Below, in pieces: positions 33,678 to 42,978 of a stretch of 64,000 nt of DNA. Below the pieces are notes generated by a model. That model was given only the letters and a program-made list of their open reading frames with translations, did no database searches and had not been told where the DNA came from. Position 1 is the stretch's first letter; every line of letters starts with the position of its first letter. The position numbers and the translations under genes were made by a program. Origin of the DNA: an uncultured Acetatifactor sp. (GTDB lineage Bacteria; Bacillota; Clostridia; Lachnospirales; Lachnospiraceae); assembly GCA_934433135.1 (NCBI GenBank), contig CAKRZO010000018.1:1-64000 (forward strand). Reading direction: 5' to 3'.

Positions 33678-34586
33678 TCAGTCTTCCTCAAAGCAATTAT
33701 ACTGTGTTAAAATAAACTTACCTATATCATACAGGATCACCTCGTATCTTTTACGAAATTCAACCGGCAAGTGCAAGCACCTTGTATCGGCTTCAAATTT
33801 GCGCCGTCTTGCAGGAGATGACGGCATATTATCAGCCTCAAAGGTAAAATAGCCATTATAGTTAATATTCTGTAATCCGTGCATTATAGAGTCAAAATTC
33901 AAGGTTCCGGTATATGGGAATGTATGGTGATCGTCGTTTCCCATATTATCCTGAATATGCAAGGCGCGTACATTATTTCCTAAAATTTTCAGCGCTTCAT
34001 GCTGCGGCAGCTCCTGCAAATTACCGTGACCTACATCCCAGCAGGCTTTAAGCAGCGGGTGGTTTACATATTCAATCAGCTCAAGCAGATCCTCAGCTGA
34101 GTCTACCCAATAATAATGCTCGTCAAACATTTTGTTGAAATTTTCAGTCAGCACGGTAATGCCGTGCTTTTCTGCAACCTTTAAAATATCCTGATAAAAC
34201 AGCTTGTTCTGCCTAAAGTTTTCCTCACGCGTCATATCCTTTGCATAGCCCGAATGAACAACTATGTTTGGTATTCCAAGATAAGCTGCCGCTTCAATGC
34301 TCTGCTTTGTTAGGCGGATAAACTCATCATGCTCATCATCACAAACTAGCGGGCGACCAAGCGGCGAATGTGCCTGGACAAATTTAAGCCCTCGTTCATC
34401 AGCCAATTTAAGTAGCCTGTCGGCATTTTTTTTCCAATTATCACAAAGTAAACCGGTTCTGCCCGAAAAATCATAGCCAAAGCTGTAATCTATATACTTA
34501 AAGCCGGCGTCAGCTATAGCCGCAACCCTTTCCTCACCGTTTAACCCATAGCCTGAAAAATCGCTTGTTGTTGTTGCTAATTTCAT
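33678..34586 (-). CDS. Sugar phosphate isomerase/epimerase (AP endonuclease 2 TIM barrel)
   Basis: A 302-aa TIM-barrel protein of the xylose-isomerase-like family. Metal ligands are suggested by VLTENFNKMF (Glu), ACWDVGHGN (Asp, His), HIQDNMGND and the C-terminal FTFEADN (Glu). Substrate is unknown. The start at 34586 has GGAGG seven to eight nt upstream; the frame reads 58 codons further without support. It is the last gene of the repeat-flanked cassette, 53 nt after the MFS gene. Confidence 0.8.
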   Translation of the reverse strand: MKLATTTSDFSGYGLNGEERVAAIADAGFKYIDYSFGYDFSGRTGLLCDNWKKNADRLLKLADERGLKFVQAHSPLGRPLVCDDEHDEFIRLTKQSIEAAAYLGIPNIVVHSGYAKDMTREENFRQNKLFYQDILKVAEKHGITVLTENFNKMFDEHYYWVDSAEDLLELIEYVNHPLLKACWDVGHGNLQELPQHEALKILGNNVRALHIQDNMGNDDHHTFPYTGTLNFDSIMHGLQNINYNGYFTFEADNMPSSPARRRKFEADTRCLHLPVEFRKRYEVILYDIGKFILTQYNCFEED

Positions 34587-34638
34587 ATTGTTTTCCTCCG
34601 TTTTGTCATAGTAGTGGGATATTCCGCATAAAATGCTT

Positions 34639-35865
34639 TTATATTTTGCTATAACGCCTGTTTTTGCAAAGACAAAGACAAATAATTCCGCCCGCCGCGG
34701 AGCAAATACACCATACAAGTATTGTGCCGTTCCACCCAAAGATTTCGGAAATATGCGCAAAACCGTATGTAGAAATGGCGCTGCCTACATAAACGCAGCC
34801 GTTAAAAATACCTGAAATAAAACCGAGCCGCTCAGTATTGCTTATGCTGCGCGGGAGCATACAGGTTTGTAAAATGTTTATTCCGTGCATTGAGCCCACA
34901 ATAAGAGATGCTAAAAAAACTGAAAGCGCCGCACCGCTTTTCACCGCAACGAGAATAAGCAATGCCGCAATAAATGAAACGGAAAAATAAATAAAGCAGC
35001 ATTTTTGCACGCTTTTAATTTGATAATAAAGATATTCGGTTGCCCAAATGCAAAGAAAAGCAAATATAGGCATAACAACGCCAGAAAGAATTGATATATC
35101 GCTGTCGAGCAAAAAGGTTTCGGAAATATATGATGGCATCCATGTGGTTACTCCGTCACGCAGAGATCCTTGAATAATAATTGCGATAACCGTAAATACA
35201 AACGGTATCAGCAATGCGCCCGTTCCGACAACGGGAAAACCTGCGGCAGTTTCTTTGCTTTTTTCCCTTTTCTTCTTTTCCGTTTTGAATCCGCCACACA
35301 ACACAAGCCATGCCGCAACGGTAATAAACCCTACGGTAGAGGAAAAAATGAATATTGATTTCCAACCGGAAAAATGAATAAATAAAGGTGCCAGCAAATA
35401 CACCGCAATATTTCCGAAATGACCTCCCCACGAAATTCTCACACCGGCTTTAAGCTGGTATTCGCTATTCAGCAGTTCTGGAATCATTCTCACAAGCGGC
35501 GGCCAGATAAACGCCTGCGCAATACCGTTCGCACACCACACCGCATTGCGCAAATCGGCTGAGCAAAATGGCACTGCCAAATTTGCGGCAGAGGTTGTAA
35601 TTAAAGCAAATGCCACCAATTTTGAGGGCTGTAAACGGTCGCTCAACCATCCGCTTACAAGCTGCCCCACGCCATAGGTTATAAAAGCACCGGTAACGGC
35701 AACCGCGGCGTGTGTGGCTGAGATTTTTTCCTCCGCAATAATTGCCGCTATAACCGCCGCGTAATTTATCCTTGTAAGGTAACTCACAAAATAAATTGCC
35801 GCGAACAAAAACATTACACTTTTAGGACCCAGCCGCCTTATAAGCGGACTGTCAGCCCCACTCAC
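34639..35865 (-). CDS. MFS transporter (GlpT/UhpT-like organophosphate family)
   Basis: A 408-aa transporter with 12 hydrophobic segments. The opening SYLTRINYAAVIAAI and VGQLVSGWLSDRLQP fit the organophosphate:phosphate antiporter branch, which has the Tyr-x-x-Arg pair in helix 1 and the loop 2-3 motif. A sugar phosphate or glycerol phosphate is the likely substrate type. The start is GTG with GGAGG six nt upstream and overlaps the PHP stop by 4 nt. Confidence 0.78.
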   Translation of the reverse strand: MSGADSPLIRRLGPKSVMFLFAAIYFVSYLTRINYAAVIAAIIAEEKISATHAAVAVTGAFITYGVGQLVSGWLSDRLQPSKLVAFALITTSAANLAVPFCSADLRNAVWCANGIAQAFIWPPLVRMIPELLNSEYQLKAGVRISWGGHFGNIAVYLLAPLFIHFSGWKSIFIFSSTVGFITVAAWLVLCGGFKTEKKKREKSKETAAGFPVVGTGALLIPFVFTVIAIIIQGSLRDGVTTWMPSYISETFLLDSDISILSGVVMPIFAFLCIWATEYLYYQIKSVQKCCFIYFSVSFIAALLILVAVKSGAALSVFLASLIVGSMHGINILQTCMLPRSISNTERLGFISGIFNGCVYVGSAISTYGFAHISEIFGWNGTILVWCICSAAGGIICLCLCKNRRYSKI

Positions 35866-36398
35866 AGGCTACCTCCTATCGGTCTTACCATTTCAGCCAG
35901 GTCATTCTTTTTAATATCAAAGCAGTCTATAATCGTTTCAGAATCCCACATATAAGTCTCGTGTCCCGTTTCGGAATGTGAGTCGCTACCGAAGGTGAAT
36001 TTGCATCCCATTTCCCTTGCTATTCTGATCATACGCATTGCATCGATTTGCTCAAATTTTTCCTTTGTTATTCCCTTAAGGCAAGATGTTTTTATTTCAA
36101 CCGCAATGCCCTTTTCGGCTGAGGCGTCAAATAATTCCTTAAATATATCATCGGGAATCATTTTGTAAAGAACCTGCTGGTCACACGGGCAACACACGGC
36201 ATCAAACGAGTGCTCCATAGAAAGTATATATCGACTAAAGCGCGATTTTAAAATCTTTTTATATGCCTCTACCATAAAATCCACGTGTTTTTGATAAGAT
36301 CCGTAAAGCGATTTACCCATTGCCATATTGGGCAGACTGCTTGTTCCGGAATAGTCTACCGTGGGTATTCTCAAAAAATCTTTTCTCAAAGTGGTCAT
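35862..36398 (-). pseudogene. PHP-domain protein, N-terminus replaced by DUF5107 codons
   Basis: A 178-aa frame. Its first 27 or so residues (MTTLRKDFLRIPTVDYSGTS and onward) are the duplicated DUF5107 start. From GKSLYGSYQKH it becomes a PHP-type metal-dependent phosphoesterase fragment, with CCPCDQQ, VEIKTS and FTFGSDSHS. The HxH motif that begins a PHP domain is missing, so the enzyme is probably inactive, although the frame and ribosome binding site are intact. It was probably cut when the cassette joined this locus. Confidence 0.7.
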
Positions 36399-36419
36399 TT
36401 TTTCCCTCCAAAATTTAGA
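36317..36419. repeat. 103-bp direct repeat, copy 2
   Basis: Second copy of the segment at 33559-33662, with three G instead of four, preserving the reading frame. It most likely represents the original DUF5107 start, next to the Gfo/Idh/MocA gene. Confidence 0.93.
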
Positions 36420-36441
36420 GATTTCCTTTCAAACCTATCCC

Positions 36442-37500
36442 TTAATCCGTAATTCTGGGAACATCCATCCAGACACCGCCTTTTTTTGCTGCTTCATGGG
36501 CAATCAGACCCGGAACGGTCATATCCATCGCACGTACAATATCAATCGGCGGTGTTGTGTCATTTTTGATTGAATTCAGGAAATCGCGTACCAGGTAATA
36601 TTCGCTGGTGCCATGTCCGCCAGCTCTGGCTTCCTGCGGAGCATCCAGATCCGATATATTAATCGGAATCTGACAGCCGGTTACCGGATCCTGCTCCGAG
36701 AAATAACGGCGTCCTACGCCGATATATTCTTCACGAGCGCTTTCCAGGAATCCTTTGGTTCCGATAATATTGTAGGAGCACAATGCCGGATGACGAAGAG
36801 CTACCGAACTTCTCAATACCTTAATGGTTGCACCCTTGCTGGTCTCAAACAATGCCACCTGTATATCAATATTTCCATCCGTGGCCGGAGACAGCATAGT
36901 CGAACGATCCCCCCTTGCCGTACAGCGTACAATATGATCATCCATCCACATTAACAGCGGTCCTAAGCTGTGAGAGCAATAATGGAGCGGTGCACGGTTG
37001 GCACGCCACTTACCATCTACCAGTTTCCGGATTTCATGTACGTAATCCGCTTCTGCATAAATAGGCGTTCCGATCTTACCGGCTTTTATGTATTTGTCCC
37101 ACTCCAGAGCAAACGCCATATAATTACAATTTTCGGCCATCATGAACTTTGTTTTTGCCTTGCGTACGGCATCCACCATTCGCTGGCAATCTTCCAGATT
37201 ATTAGATGCCGTCACTTCACAAAGTACATGTTTGCCGGCTTCCAGCGCTTTAATGGTCTGCTCCGCATGGAACGGAATCGGAGTCCCCAGTACCACGATA
37301 TCCACATCGGAAGCCAACATATCTTCATACTTTTCAAACAGGCAATTATCCGCCAGTTCGAAATCTTTGCCGTTCTTTGCCAGAACTTCCGGATTCATAT
37401 CACACAGTGCAGTTACTTCCGTATCCGGATGATTTGCAAAAATGTGTCCATATGCCGTAGCACGTCCTACACCAACCATACCTACTTTGTACTTTTTCAT
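36442..37500 (-). CDS. Gfo/Idh/MocA family oxidoreductase
   Basis: A 352-aa NAD(P)-dependent dehydrogenase. The Rossmann motif is GMVGVGRATAYGHIFANHPD and the family EVTASNN-type segment (HVLCEVTASN, in place of EKP) is seen near residue 95. Such enzymes oxidise or epimerise sugars; in Bacillus pectin operons a relative (YteT) sits beside yteR. Here it follows the zinc ribbon and GH27 genes and precedes the disrupted DUF5107 gene. Confidence 0.85.
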   Translation of the reverse strand: MKKYKVGMVGVGRATAYGHIFANHPDTEVTALCDMNPEVLAKNGKDFELADNCLFEKYEDMLASDVDIVVLGTPIPFHAEQTIKALEAGKHVLCEVTASNNLEDCQRMVDAVRKAKTKFMMAENCNYMAFALEWDKYIKAGKIGTPIYAEADYVHEIRKLVDGKWRANRAPLHYCSHSLGPLLMWMDDHIVRCTARGDRSTMLSPATDGNIDIQVALFETSKGATIKVLRSSVALRHPALCSYNIIGTKGFLESAREEYIGVGRRYFSEQDPVTGCQIPINISDLDAPQEARAGGHGTSEYYLVRDFLNSIKNDTTPPIDIVRAMDMTVPGLIAHEAAKKGGVWMDVPRITD

Positions 37501-37590
37501 TTCTCATCTTCTCCTTTTGAAATATTTTCTAATTACACCCTTTTGTTATTCTCATTAATTTACTTTTTTTGCTGCTGCATAAAGAAAGAT

Positions 37591-37779
37591 TTAGCCAAAC
37601 AGTCTGCAGCCTGTCTTTTTAAAATACTCCGCTTTCTCCCGGATTAATTCCTCCGTAACCTGAAACTGCTTTGCAATACAGGAATAGCACATGAATTCCG
37701 ATGCTCTTCTGTTAACCAGCTTCTTATACATCGCTATCTCATCCGGAATCAATTCTTTGCCGCATTGCAGACACTTCAT
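37591..37779 (-). CDS. Small zinc-ribbon protein
   Basis: A 62-aa protein with two Cys pairs, CLQCGKE (Cys3, Cys6) and CYSCIAK, and a helical tail. It probably binds zinc. The ATG overlaps the GH27 stop by 4 nt (ATGA), so it is translated in the operon. I do not recognise a specific family or function. Confidence 0.65.
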   Translation of the reverse strand: MKCLQCGKELIPDEIAMYKKLVNRRASEFMCYSCIAKQFQVTEELIREKAEYFKKTGCRLFG

Positions 37780-38915
37780 ACAGCATCCACCACTTCTGCA
37801 ATATAGAGCCGAATTTCATGCGGAGGCACATTCTGGTAAAAGCAATCCCGGAAAATGCCCTCCTCCTCTCCGGTAAAGGCATCGGTAATCTTTAATGCCT
37901 TGCCACTGATAGTCGGAAATCCCATATCATGCATGAACACAGGAAGTTTTATTTCTTTGTCCCTTAAATTCAGGAAAGCAATCGCATATCGATTATCGGA
38001 TAAAAGTCTGGCAAATACATGCACATCATTCGGATACAAATACTTCTGATGCCGAATCTCATAAGGCGGTCTGCATTCTCCATCCTGGTTTAATGCAATC
38101 AGATTTCTATTTTGCATAAGTGCGCGATCTGCTTCACTGATATTGCGAATATCCGAACCGATCATTAACGGAACTCCGAAAAAGCTCCAGAGTCCAAACT
38201 GCATTTTATACTCTTCCCCGCTGCATCCGCCGATTCCTACGTTCCCTTTGCCATGCATGCCGACTACCAGCATATCAAAATCATTGAAGCAACCCGGAGC
38301 AGAGGCGAACATATTGTCCAACTGCGGAGACACGCGCATGGAAATGGATTTAAAATTATCATGCACATCGTAAGTAGAGCGATACATATGCGCTCCTATA
38401 CTTCGCATCCATTTCGCCGGATCTTCTTCTCCCCAGTTACATGCAGAAAACAGAATCTCTCTGCCGCATGCTCTCAGAGCTGCACTCATGGTGCGATATG
38501 CCTGTTTGCAGTCACCTGCTTCCGGAAAGAAGCAAAAGTCGTATTTTAAGAAGTCCACTCCCCATTCGGCAAAGGTGGCCGCATCTATAAATTCATAACC
38601 ATAGCTTCCCGGATAACCAGCACAGGTCTCTACTCCCGCGCAGGAATAAATTCCGAACTTCAAACCCTTGCTGTGAATATAATCACCCAGAGCCTTCATA
38701 CCATTCGGGAACTTCTTTCTGTCCGGCACAAGCCTCCCACTGCTGTCTCTTTTATGTTCCGACCAGCAGTCGTCTATCACGATATATTCATATCCCACGT
38801 CCTTATACCCCAGCAATACCAATGCATCCGCTGATTCCATCAAAAGCTTCTCGTTTATTTCTTCTCCAAATGTATTCCACGTGTTCCAACCCATAGGTGG
38901 TCTACAAGCTAACAT
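37776..38915 (-). CDS. GH27 glycoside hydrolase (probable alpha-galactosidase)
   Basis: A 379-aa retaining glycosidase without a signal peptide, so cytoplasmic. The N-terminal PPMGWNTWNTFG and VIDDCW motifs are diagnostic. The nucleophile is Asp126 in DFLKYDFC; the acid/base is likely Asp183 in MYRSTYDV. GH27 also includes alpha-N-acetylgalactosaminidases, so the exact sugar is uncertain. The start at 38915 has GGAG eight nt upstream. It fits intracellular trimming of imported oligosaccharides in this operon. Confidence 0.85.
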   Translation of the reverse strand: MLACRPPMGWNTWNTFGEEINEKLLMESADALVLLGYKDVGYEYIVIDDCWSEHKRDSSGRLVPDRKKFPNGMKALGDYIHSKGLKFGIYSCAGVETCAGYPGSYGYEFIDAATFAEWGVDFLKYDFCFFPEAGDCKQAYRTMSAALRACGREILFSACNWGEEDPAKWMRSIGAHMYRSTYDVHDNFKSISMRVSPQLDNMFASAPGCFNDFDMLVVGMHGKGNVGIGGCSGEEYKMQFGLWSFFGVPLMIGSDIRNISEADRALMQNRNLIALNQDGECRPPYEIRHQKYLYPNDVHVFARLLSDNRYAIAFLNLRDKEIKLPVFMHDMGFPTISGKALKITDAFTGEEEGIFRDCFYQNVPPHEIRLYIAEVVDAV

Positions 38916-38984
38916 AATTGACTCTCCATTCTTCCATAAAACTTCATTCTGCAGACGCTTCCCTGCCAAAACAAGTACACGCAC

Positions 38985-39884
38985 TTAATGCTCCGTTCCC
39001 GTTTCAACAGAAGATATCTCTACCGTTTTTCCTTCCGTTATATAGATATTTTGCGGTACATCTGCTTCGTCACTTTCGTGATAACCATACGCATCCGGTC
39101 TTCCCCAATGAGGCATTACCGTCAGAAAAGTCTCTTCCTGCAGAATCAGTGTAAAAGCTATACGATCTGGGATCTGCTGCGTGAAACAGGTAATCTTATT
39201 TTCCCCCTCTTCCAGAAAAAGCAGACAAAAACCTTCTGCGCCCCCGGCCTGTCTGGTGAGTGTAATCTCGTAGGTACCTGCTGTCAAAATGCCTTCTGCC
39301 AAAATGCCTTCTGTCAAAGCACGCGGAACATTTTCTTTTAAGAAATCCGATAATAAGGCTTTCTGTGCACTTTCCCATGAAAATCCCGTTTCCGGCATTT
39401 CCTCATACAGGATCCAATATACATCAACAACCTCCGCAGGATTTGTGATATTTTCCATATGGGAGGAATTTCCCATATGGGCAATATCCTCAAGCGCCTC
39501 CGACTCAGCCTTTCGTTCCCCGTCGGACAGTATATTCAGCGTATATCGGAAAGGAAGCGATCCCGTATTCACGATTTTGAGATACTTTACATCCTCACAT
39601 CCCGGATACCAGTTCTGACAATCAAAAATAACTGCATGACCCTCTTCTTCCACATCTTTCCAGTCTGTTTCCGCGTAAAGCACATTGTCCGAAGCAGCAA
39701 GTTCCCACCGGCTATCGCTCCAATACATCTTAACGTCAAGAGAACCTGTTTTTACAACATTTCCAGTATTTTCGACCCTGTCGGCGAACCACGCCCATGT
39801 AGTCCCGGTAAATATAACAAGACTTACTAAAAGCGGAAGAATGCCCGACACTACTGCATACTTTGAAGTTTTCGTATCCTTCAC
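38985..39884 (-). CDS. SipW-type signal-peptide protein (TasA/camelysin-like leader)
   Basis: A 299-aa protein. The N-terminus has a long hydrophobic stretch and then TTWAWFADRVENTGNVVKTG, the pattern of SipW-dependent leaders (TWAWFxD...TGN). The remainder is beta-rich and unlike a glycosidase. TasA and camelysin are secreted by SipW and form fibres or act as metalloproteases; neither role can be claimed here. The GTG start follows GAGGG. It is embedded between GH105 (15 nt) and GH27 in the sugar operon, which is unexpected. Confidence 0.7.
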   Translation of the reverse strand: MKDTKTSKYAVVSGILPLLVSLVIFTGTTWAWFADRVENTGNVVKTGSLDVKMYWSDSRWELAASDNVLYAETDWKDVEEEGHAVIFDCQNWYPGCEDVKYLKIVNTGSLPFRYTLNILSDGERKAESEALEDIAHMGNSSHMENITNPAEVVDVYWILYEEMPETGFSWESAQKALLSDFLKENVPRALTEGILAEGILTAGTYEITLTRQAGGAEGFCLLFLEEGENKITCFTQQIPDRIAFTLILQEETFLTVMPHWGRPDAYGYHESDEADVPQNIYITEGKTVEISSVETGTEH

Positions 39885-39899
39885 TTTTCAGCCCTCAAA

Positions 39900-41045
39900 T
39901 TACGCTCTTCGATACTGCTCCAACTCCGTGCACATCAGAATAAACGCGCCTGAACCATGCAGATCATTTTTCAGCCTGGATCGTCTGATATAATGCTCAT
40001 AGGTTCCCTCTTCAATGCAGGTGCCGGTACAGATATTATCAATGACTAATACCCCTTTTTCATCATAAGAAAGCCTGTTTTCAATTCCTTCAAACCCTTT
40101 CTGTAAAACCGGATCGTATTCTTTGCCCAAAATTCCTTTGCGGATGGCTTTTGCATAAGAATACACAAAAAGACAGGTACAGGAGGTTTCCACCCAGTTA
40201 CCTTCTTTTTCCGGCTGATCCAGCACCTGGTACCACATGCCGGTTTCGGGATCCTGATACTTCACCAATGCTTTGAGCAGATCTGCCTCGATCTGTTTCA
40301 GTCTTCCCACTGCAGAATGCTCTGCCGGTATATCGTCCAGGATATCCAAAATAGCTACCGCATACCAGCCTACGGCACGTCCCCAGATCTGACCGGACAG
40401 TCCTGTCTTCGGATCCGCCCAGGCTTCCTTCCCAGAGGCATCCCAGCCATGGAAATAAAGTCCGCTCTTCTCATCCTTCATGTGCTCATTCATTAAAAAT
40501 ACCTGCTTAATGGCCCGCTCCCGCAGCACCGGATCGCCGAACCGTTTTGCATACTTGACAGACAGCGGTCCCGCCATATAAGCGCCATCCATCCACATCT
40601 GGTAAGGCTGCGTCATCATATGCCAATATCCACCGTACTGATTTACCGGCCAGAAATACATAGACTGCGCAATGGTTTGAATCGCTTTCATGTACTTTTC
40701 ATCCCCGGTTTCATCATATAAATCATAAAGCAATATGCAGGGTTGCTTGCAGTCCAGCATCGTAAGAGATCGTTCATTATAATATTTCCCATCTGTTTCC
40801 GGAATGGTCAGCTCATGACATACCCCATAAAGGCTTCCGTCCGGGGAAAGCACCGTATCAAAATACAACTTTATATAATCAAAATACTTTTTCTCCCCTG
40901 TAAGCTTCCATACTTTCTGCATACCGGACAGAAAAACACCCGGAATATAAAACATGGCTCCTTTCGGCCAGAGTTCCCCAGGCGCCTTACTGTCCATAAT
41001 GGCATTGCAGGCCAGTTCGGCATATTCCAACGGCTGCTTTTTCAT
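39900..41045 (-). CDS. GH105 unsaturated rhamnogalacturonyl hydrolase (YteR-like)
   Basis: A 381-aa (alpha/alpha)6-barrel enzyme of the GH88/GH105 group. The catalytic segment MWMDGAYMAGPLSVKYAKRF carries the key Asp. Motifs such as WGRAVGWYAVAILDILDDIP and GNWVETSCTCLFVYSYAKAI also fit. YteR removes unsaturated galacturonate from rhamnogalacturonan oligomers, exposing rhamnose. No signal peptide is present. The operon order of transporter then GH105 resembles the Bacillus yteP-ytcQ-ytcP-yteR cluster. The start is ATG at 41045; a GTG lies three codons upstream. Confidence 0.85.
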   Translation of the reverse strand: MKKQPLEYAELACNAIMDSKAPGELWPKGAMFYIPGVFLSGMQKVWKLTGEKKYFDYIKLYFDTVLSPDGSLYGVCHELTIPETDGKYYNERSLTMLDCKQPCILLYDLYDETGDEKYMKAIQTIAQSMYFWPVNQYGGYWHMMTQPYQMWMDGAYMAGPLSVKYAKRFGDPVLRERAIKQVFLMNEHMKDEKSGLYFHGWDASGKEAWADPKTGLSGQIWGRAVGWYAVAILDILDDIPAEHSAVGRLKQIEADLLKALVKYQDPETGMWYQVLDQPEKEGNWVETSCTCLFVYSYAKAIRKGILGKEYDPVLQKGFEGIENRLSYDEKGVLVIDNICTGTCIEEGTYEHYIRRSRLKNDLHGSGAFILMCTELEQYRRA

Positions 41046-41113
41046 AGAAATCACCCTGCCTTTCCTTTTACTATTTCTTATAATACCTCTTATCTTTCAT
41101 GGCAAAACAACAT

Positions 41114-41974
41114 TTAACTCTTTACAGAGCCCATCATAACGCCCTTTTCAAAATACTTTTGCAGGAACGGGTACAAAACGACAATCGGTGTTGATACCAC
41201 TACAATCAGTGCATACTTCATCAACTGCGCATAGCGCGTCATAACAGAATCACCCTTAAGTGCCGTTTCTTCTTCCAGCAGATTCCGCACTGCCAGCTGA
41301 ACAGGATACAGTGACTTATCTCGTAAATAAATGGATGCCTGGAACCAGGCGTTCCAATATCCCAACACATGATAAAGAACCAGAACGGCCAAAGTCGCTT
41401 TGCTCAAAGGAATCATAATTTTTACCAATATCTGCGTATAAGAGCCTCCGTCCAGTAATGCCGCTTCTGTTAAGCTCTCCGGAACAGACTGGAAAGCAGT
41501 CTTTAAAATAATCATATGAACCGCATTAATCAATCCGGGAAGAATCAGAGACATCCGGGTATTCATTAATCCGAGATTCTTCACCAGCATATAGTTCGGT
41601 ACCAGACCACCGCTGAAATACATTGTGATAATAATCATCATGGCAACCGCACTTCTTAATTTCGGACCCTTCTGGCTTAAAAAGAAAGCTCCCAGCGCCG
41701 TAAAAAATAAATTCATAAAAGTACCCACCGTAGCCAGAAACAAGGTATTCAAAAAGCCGGAGATCAGAAGCGGATGCTCTAAAACTGCCTTGTAGGCTCC
41801 GAATTCATACGGCTTCAGGGGCATCAGCAGCAACCCCGTATTCGAGGAAAGCTTTACCGGATCACTGAAAGAGGCAATGACCGCATAGTAAAACGGGTAT
41901 GCTGTAATGACAATTAAAATCAGCATTAATAAAATATTAAAAACATTAAATACTTTTCTTCCTGTTATTTTCAT
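41114..41974 (-). CDS. Carbohydrate ABC transporter permease (YtcP/LplC type)
   Basis: A 286-aa permease with six hydrophobic segments. The EAA-type loop is seen as EAALLDGGSYTQILVKIMIP. The C-terminus ends QKYFEKGVMMGSVK, the hallmark of the MalG/LplC branch. It would pair with the permease upstream and the solute-binding protein to import oligosaccharides; no ATPase gene is present, as usual for systems sharing a common MsmX-like ATPase. Confidence 0.9.
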   Translation of the reverse strand: MKITGRKVFNVFNILLMLILIVITAYPFYYAVIASFSDPVKLSSNTGLLLMPLKPYEFGAYKAVLEHPLLISGFLNTLFLATVGTFMNLFFTALGAFFLSQKGPKLRSAVAMMIIITMYFSGGLVPNYMLVKNLGLMNTRMSLILPGLINAVHMIILKTAFQSVPESLTEAALLDGGSYTQILVKIMIPLSKATLAVLVLYHVLGYWNAWFQASIYLRDKSLYPVQLAVRNLLEEETALKGDSVMTRYAQLMKYALIVVVSTPIVVLYPFLQKYFEKGVMMGSVKS

Positions 41975-41984
41975 ACTGTCACCT

Positions 41985-42893
41985 CTACCACAAACTTACA
42001 TCGGATACTTTGGCACTGATCTTATTGGCAATAATAACCAGTACAAAATTAATAATGGTGTTGAACAGACCTACTGCGGCACTGAAGCTGTACTCCATTT
42101 CCACAAGACCTTTTCTGTATACATAAGTAGAGATAACGTCTGCTGTCTCATAAATTCCTTCATTATACAGCAGCAATATTTTTTCATGACCTACAGACAT
42201 AATCGAACCGATTCTCAGAATCAGCTGGATAATAATCATCGGTGCTATTCCCGGAAGGGTTACGTGAATGGTCTGCCGGAACCTGCCTGCACCGTCAATT
42301 GCCGCTGCGTCATACAATTCCTCATTAATGCCGCTCAGAGCGGAAAGATAAAGAATCGACCCGAATCCCACGCTGCTCCAGATAGAAGAAATGACCTCTA
42401 TCGGTACAAAAAATTCTTTCCGGGTCAGCAGAGAATTTTTCTCAATATGAAACACTTGCACTAACAAATTGGTAATAAAACCATTGGTAGAGACAAACTC
42501 TTTAATCATGGCACATATGATAACCATGGATATGAAATAAGGAAGGTAAGATACCGTCTGTACTACTTTTTTAAACTTTCTACTCTTCAGTTCGTTGATT
42601 AAAAGCGCTAATACAATCGGCGCCGGAAACCCAAAGAGCAAATGGGAAAAGCTGATCACCAGGGTATTACGCAGCACACGACCGAAATACATGGAACTGA
42701 AAAAATCCCGGAAATGCTTAAATCCTACCCATGTACTTCCCAAAATTCCCAATCTGGGGCGATAATCCTGGAAAGCAATCATTACTCCGCCCATAGGAAT
42801 ATAGTGAAATATCACGTAATACAGCACTACCGGTATCGCCATGATATAAAGGCCGCCGTACCGCTTCCATTCCTTCCTGATACCTTTTAACAT
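41985..42893 (-). CDS. Carbohydrate ABC transporter permease (YteP/LplB type)
   Basis: A 302-aa permease with six hydrophobic segments. The EAA-type loop is DAAAIDGAGRFRQTIHVTLP. An opening YIMAIPVVLYYVIFHYIPMG is typical of LplB/YteP. I set the start at 42893, where AAGG lies upstream; the frame extends 43 codons further and includes ATG at 42911. It follows the solute-binding protein gene and precedes the second permease by 10 nt. Confidence 0.88.
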   Translation of the reverse strand: MLKGIRKEWKRYGGLYIMAIPVVLYYVIFHYIPMGGVMIAFQDYRPRLGILGSTWVGFKHFRDFFSSMYFGRVLRNTLVISFSHLLFGFPAPIVLALLINELKSRKFKKVVQTVSYLPYFISMVIICAMIKEFVSTNGFITNLLVQVFHIEKNSLLTRKEFFVPIEVISSIWSSVGFGSILYLSALSGINEELYDAAAIDGAGRFRQTIHVTLPGIAPMIIIQLILRIGSIMSVGHEKILLLYNEGIYETADVISTYVYRKGLVEMEYSFSAAVGLFNTIINFVLVIIANKISAKVSDVSLW

Positions 42894-42978
42894 ACTTTTT
42901 CTACCTTTCATAGAATCAGGCGGTATTACTCTTATCCTGACCAGCAATACCGCCTGAAATTTTAATTTGAATCTGTAT

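Noticed and set aside
35862..36398. Functional PHP phosphoesterase
   Set aside because: The N-terminal HxH part is missing and the first 27 or so residues belong to the duplicated DUF5107 start.
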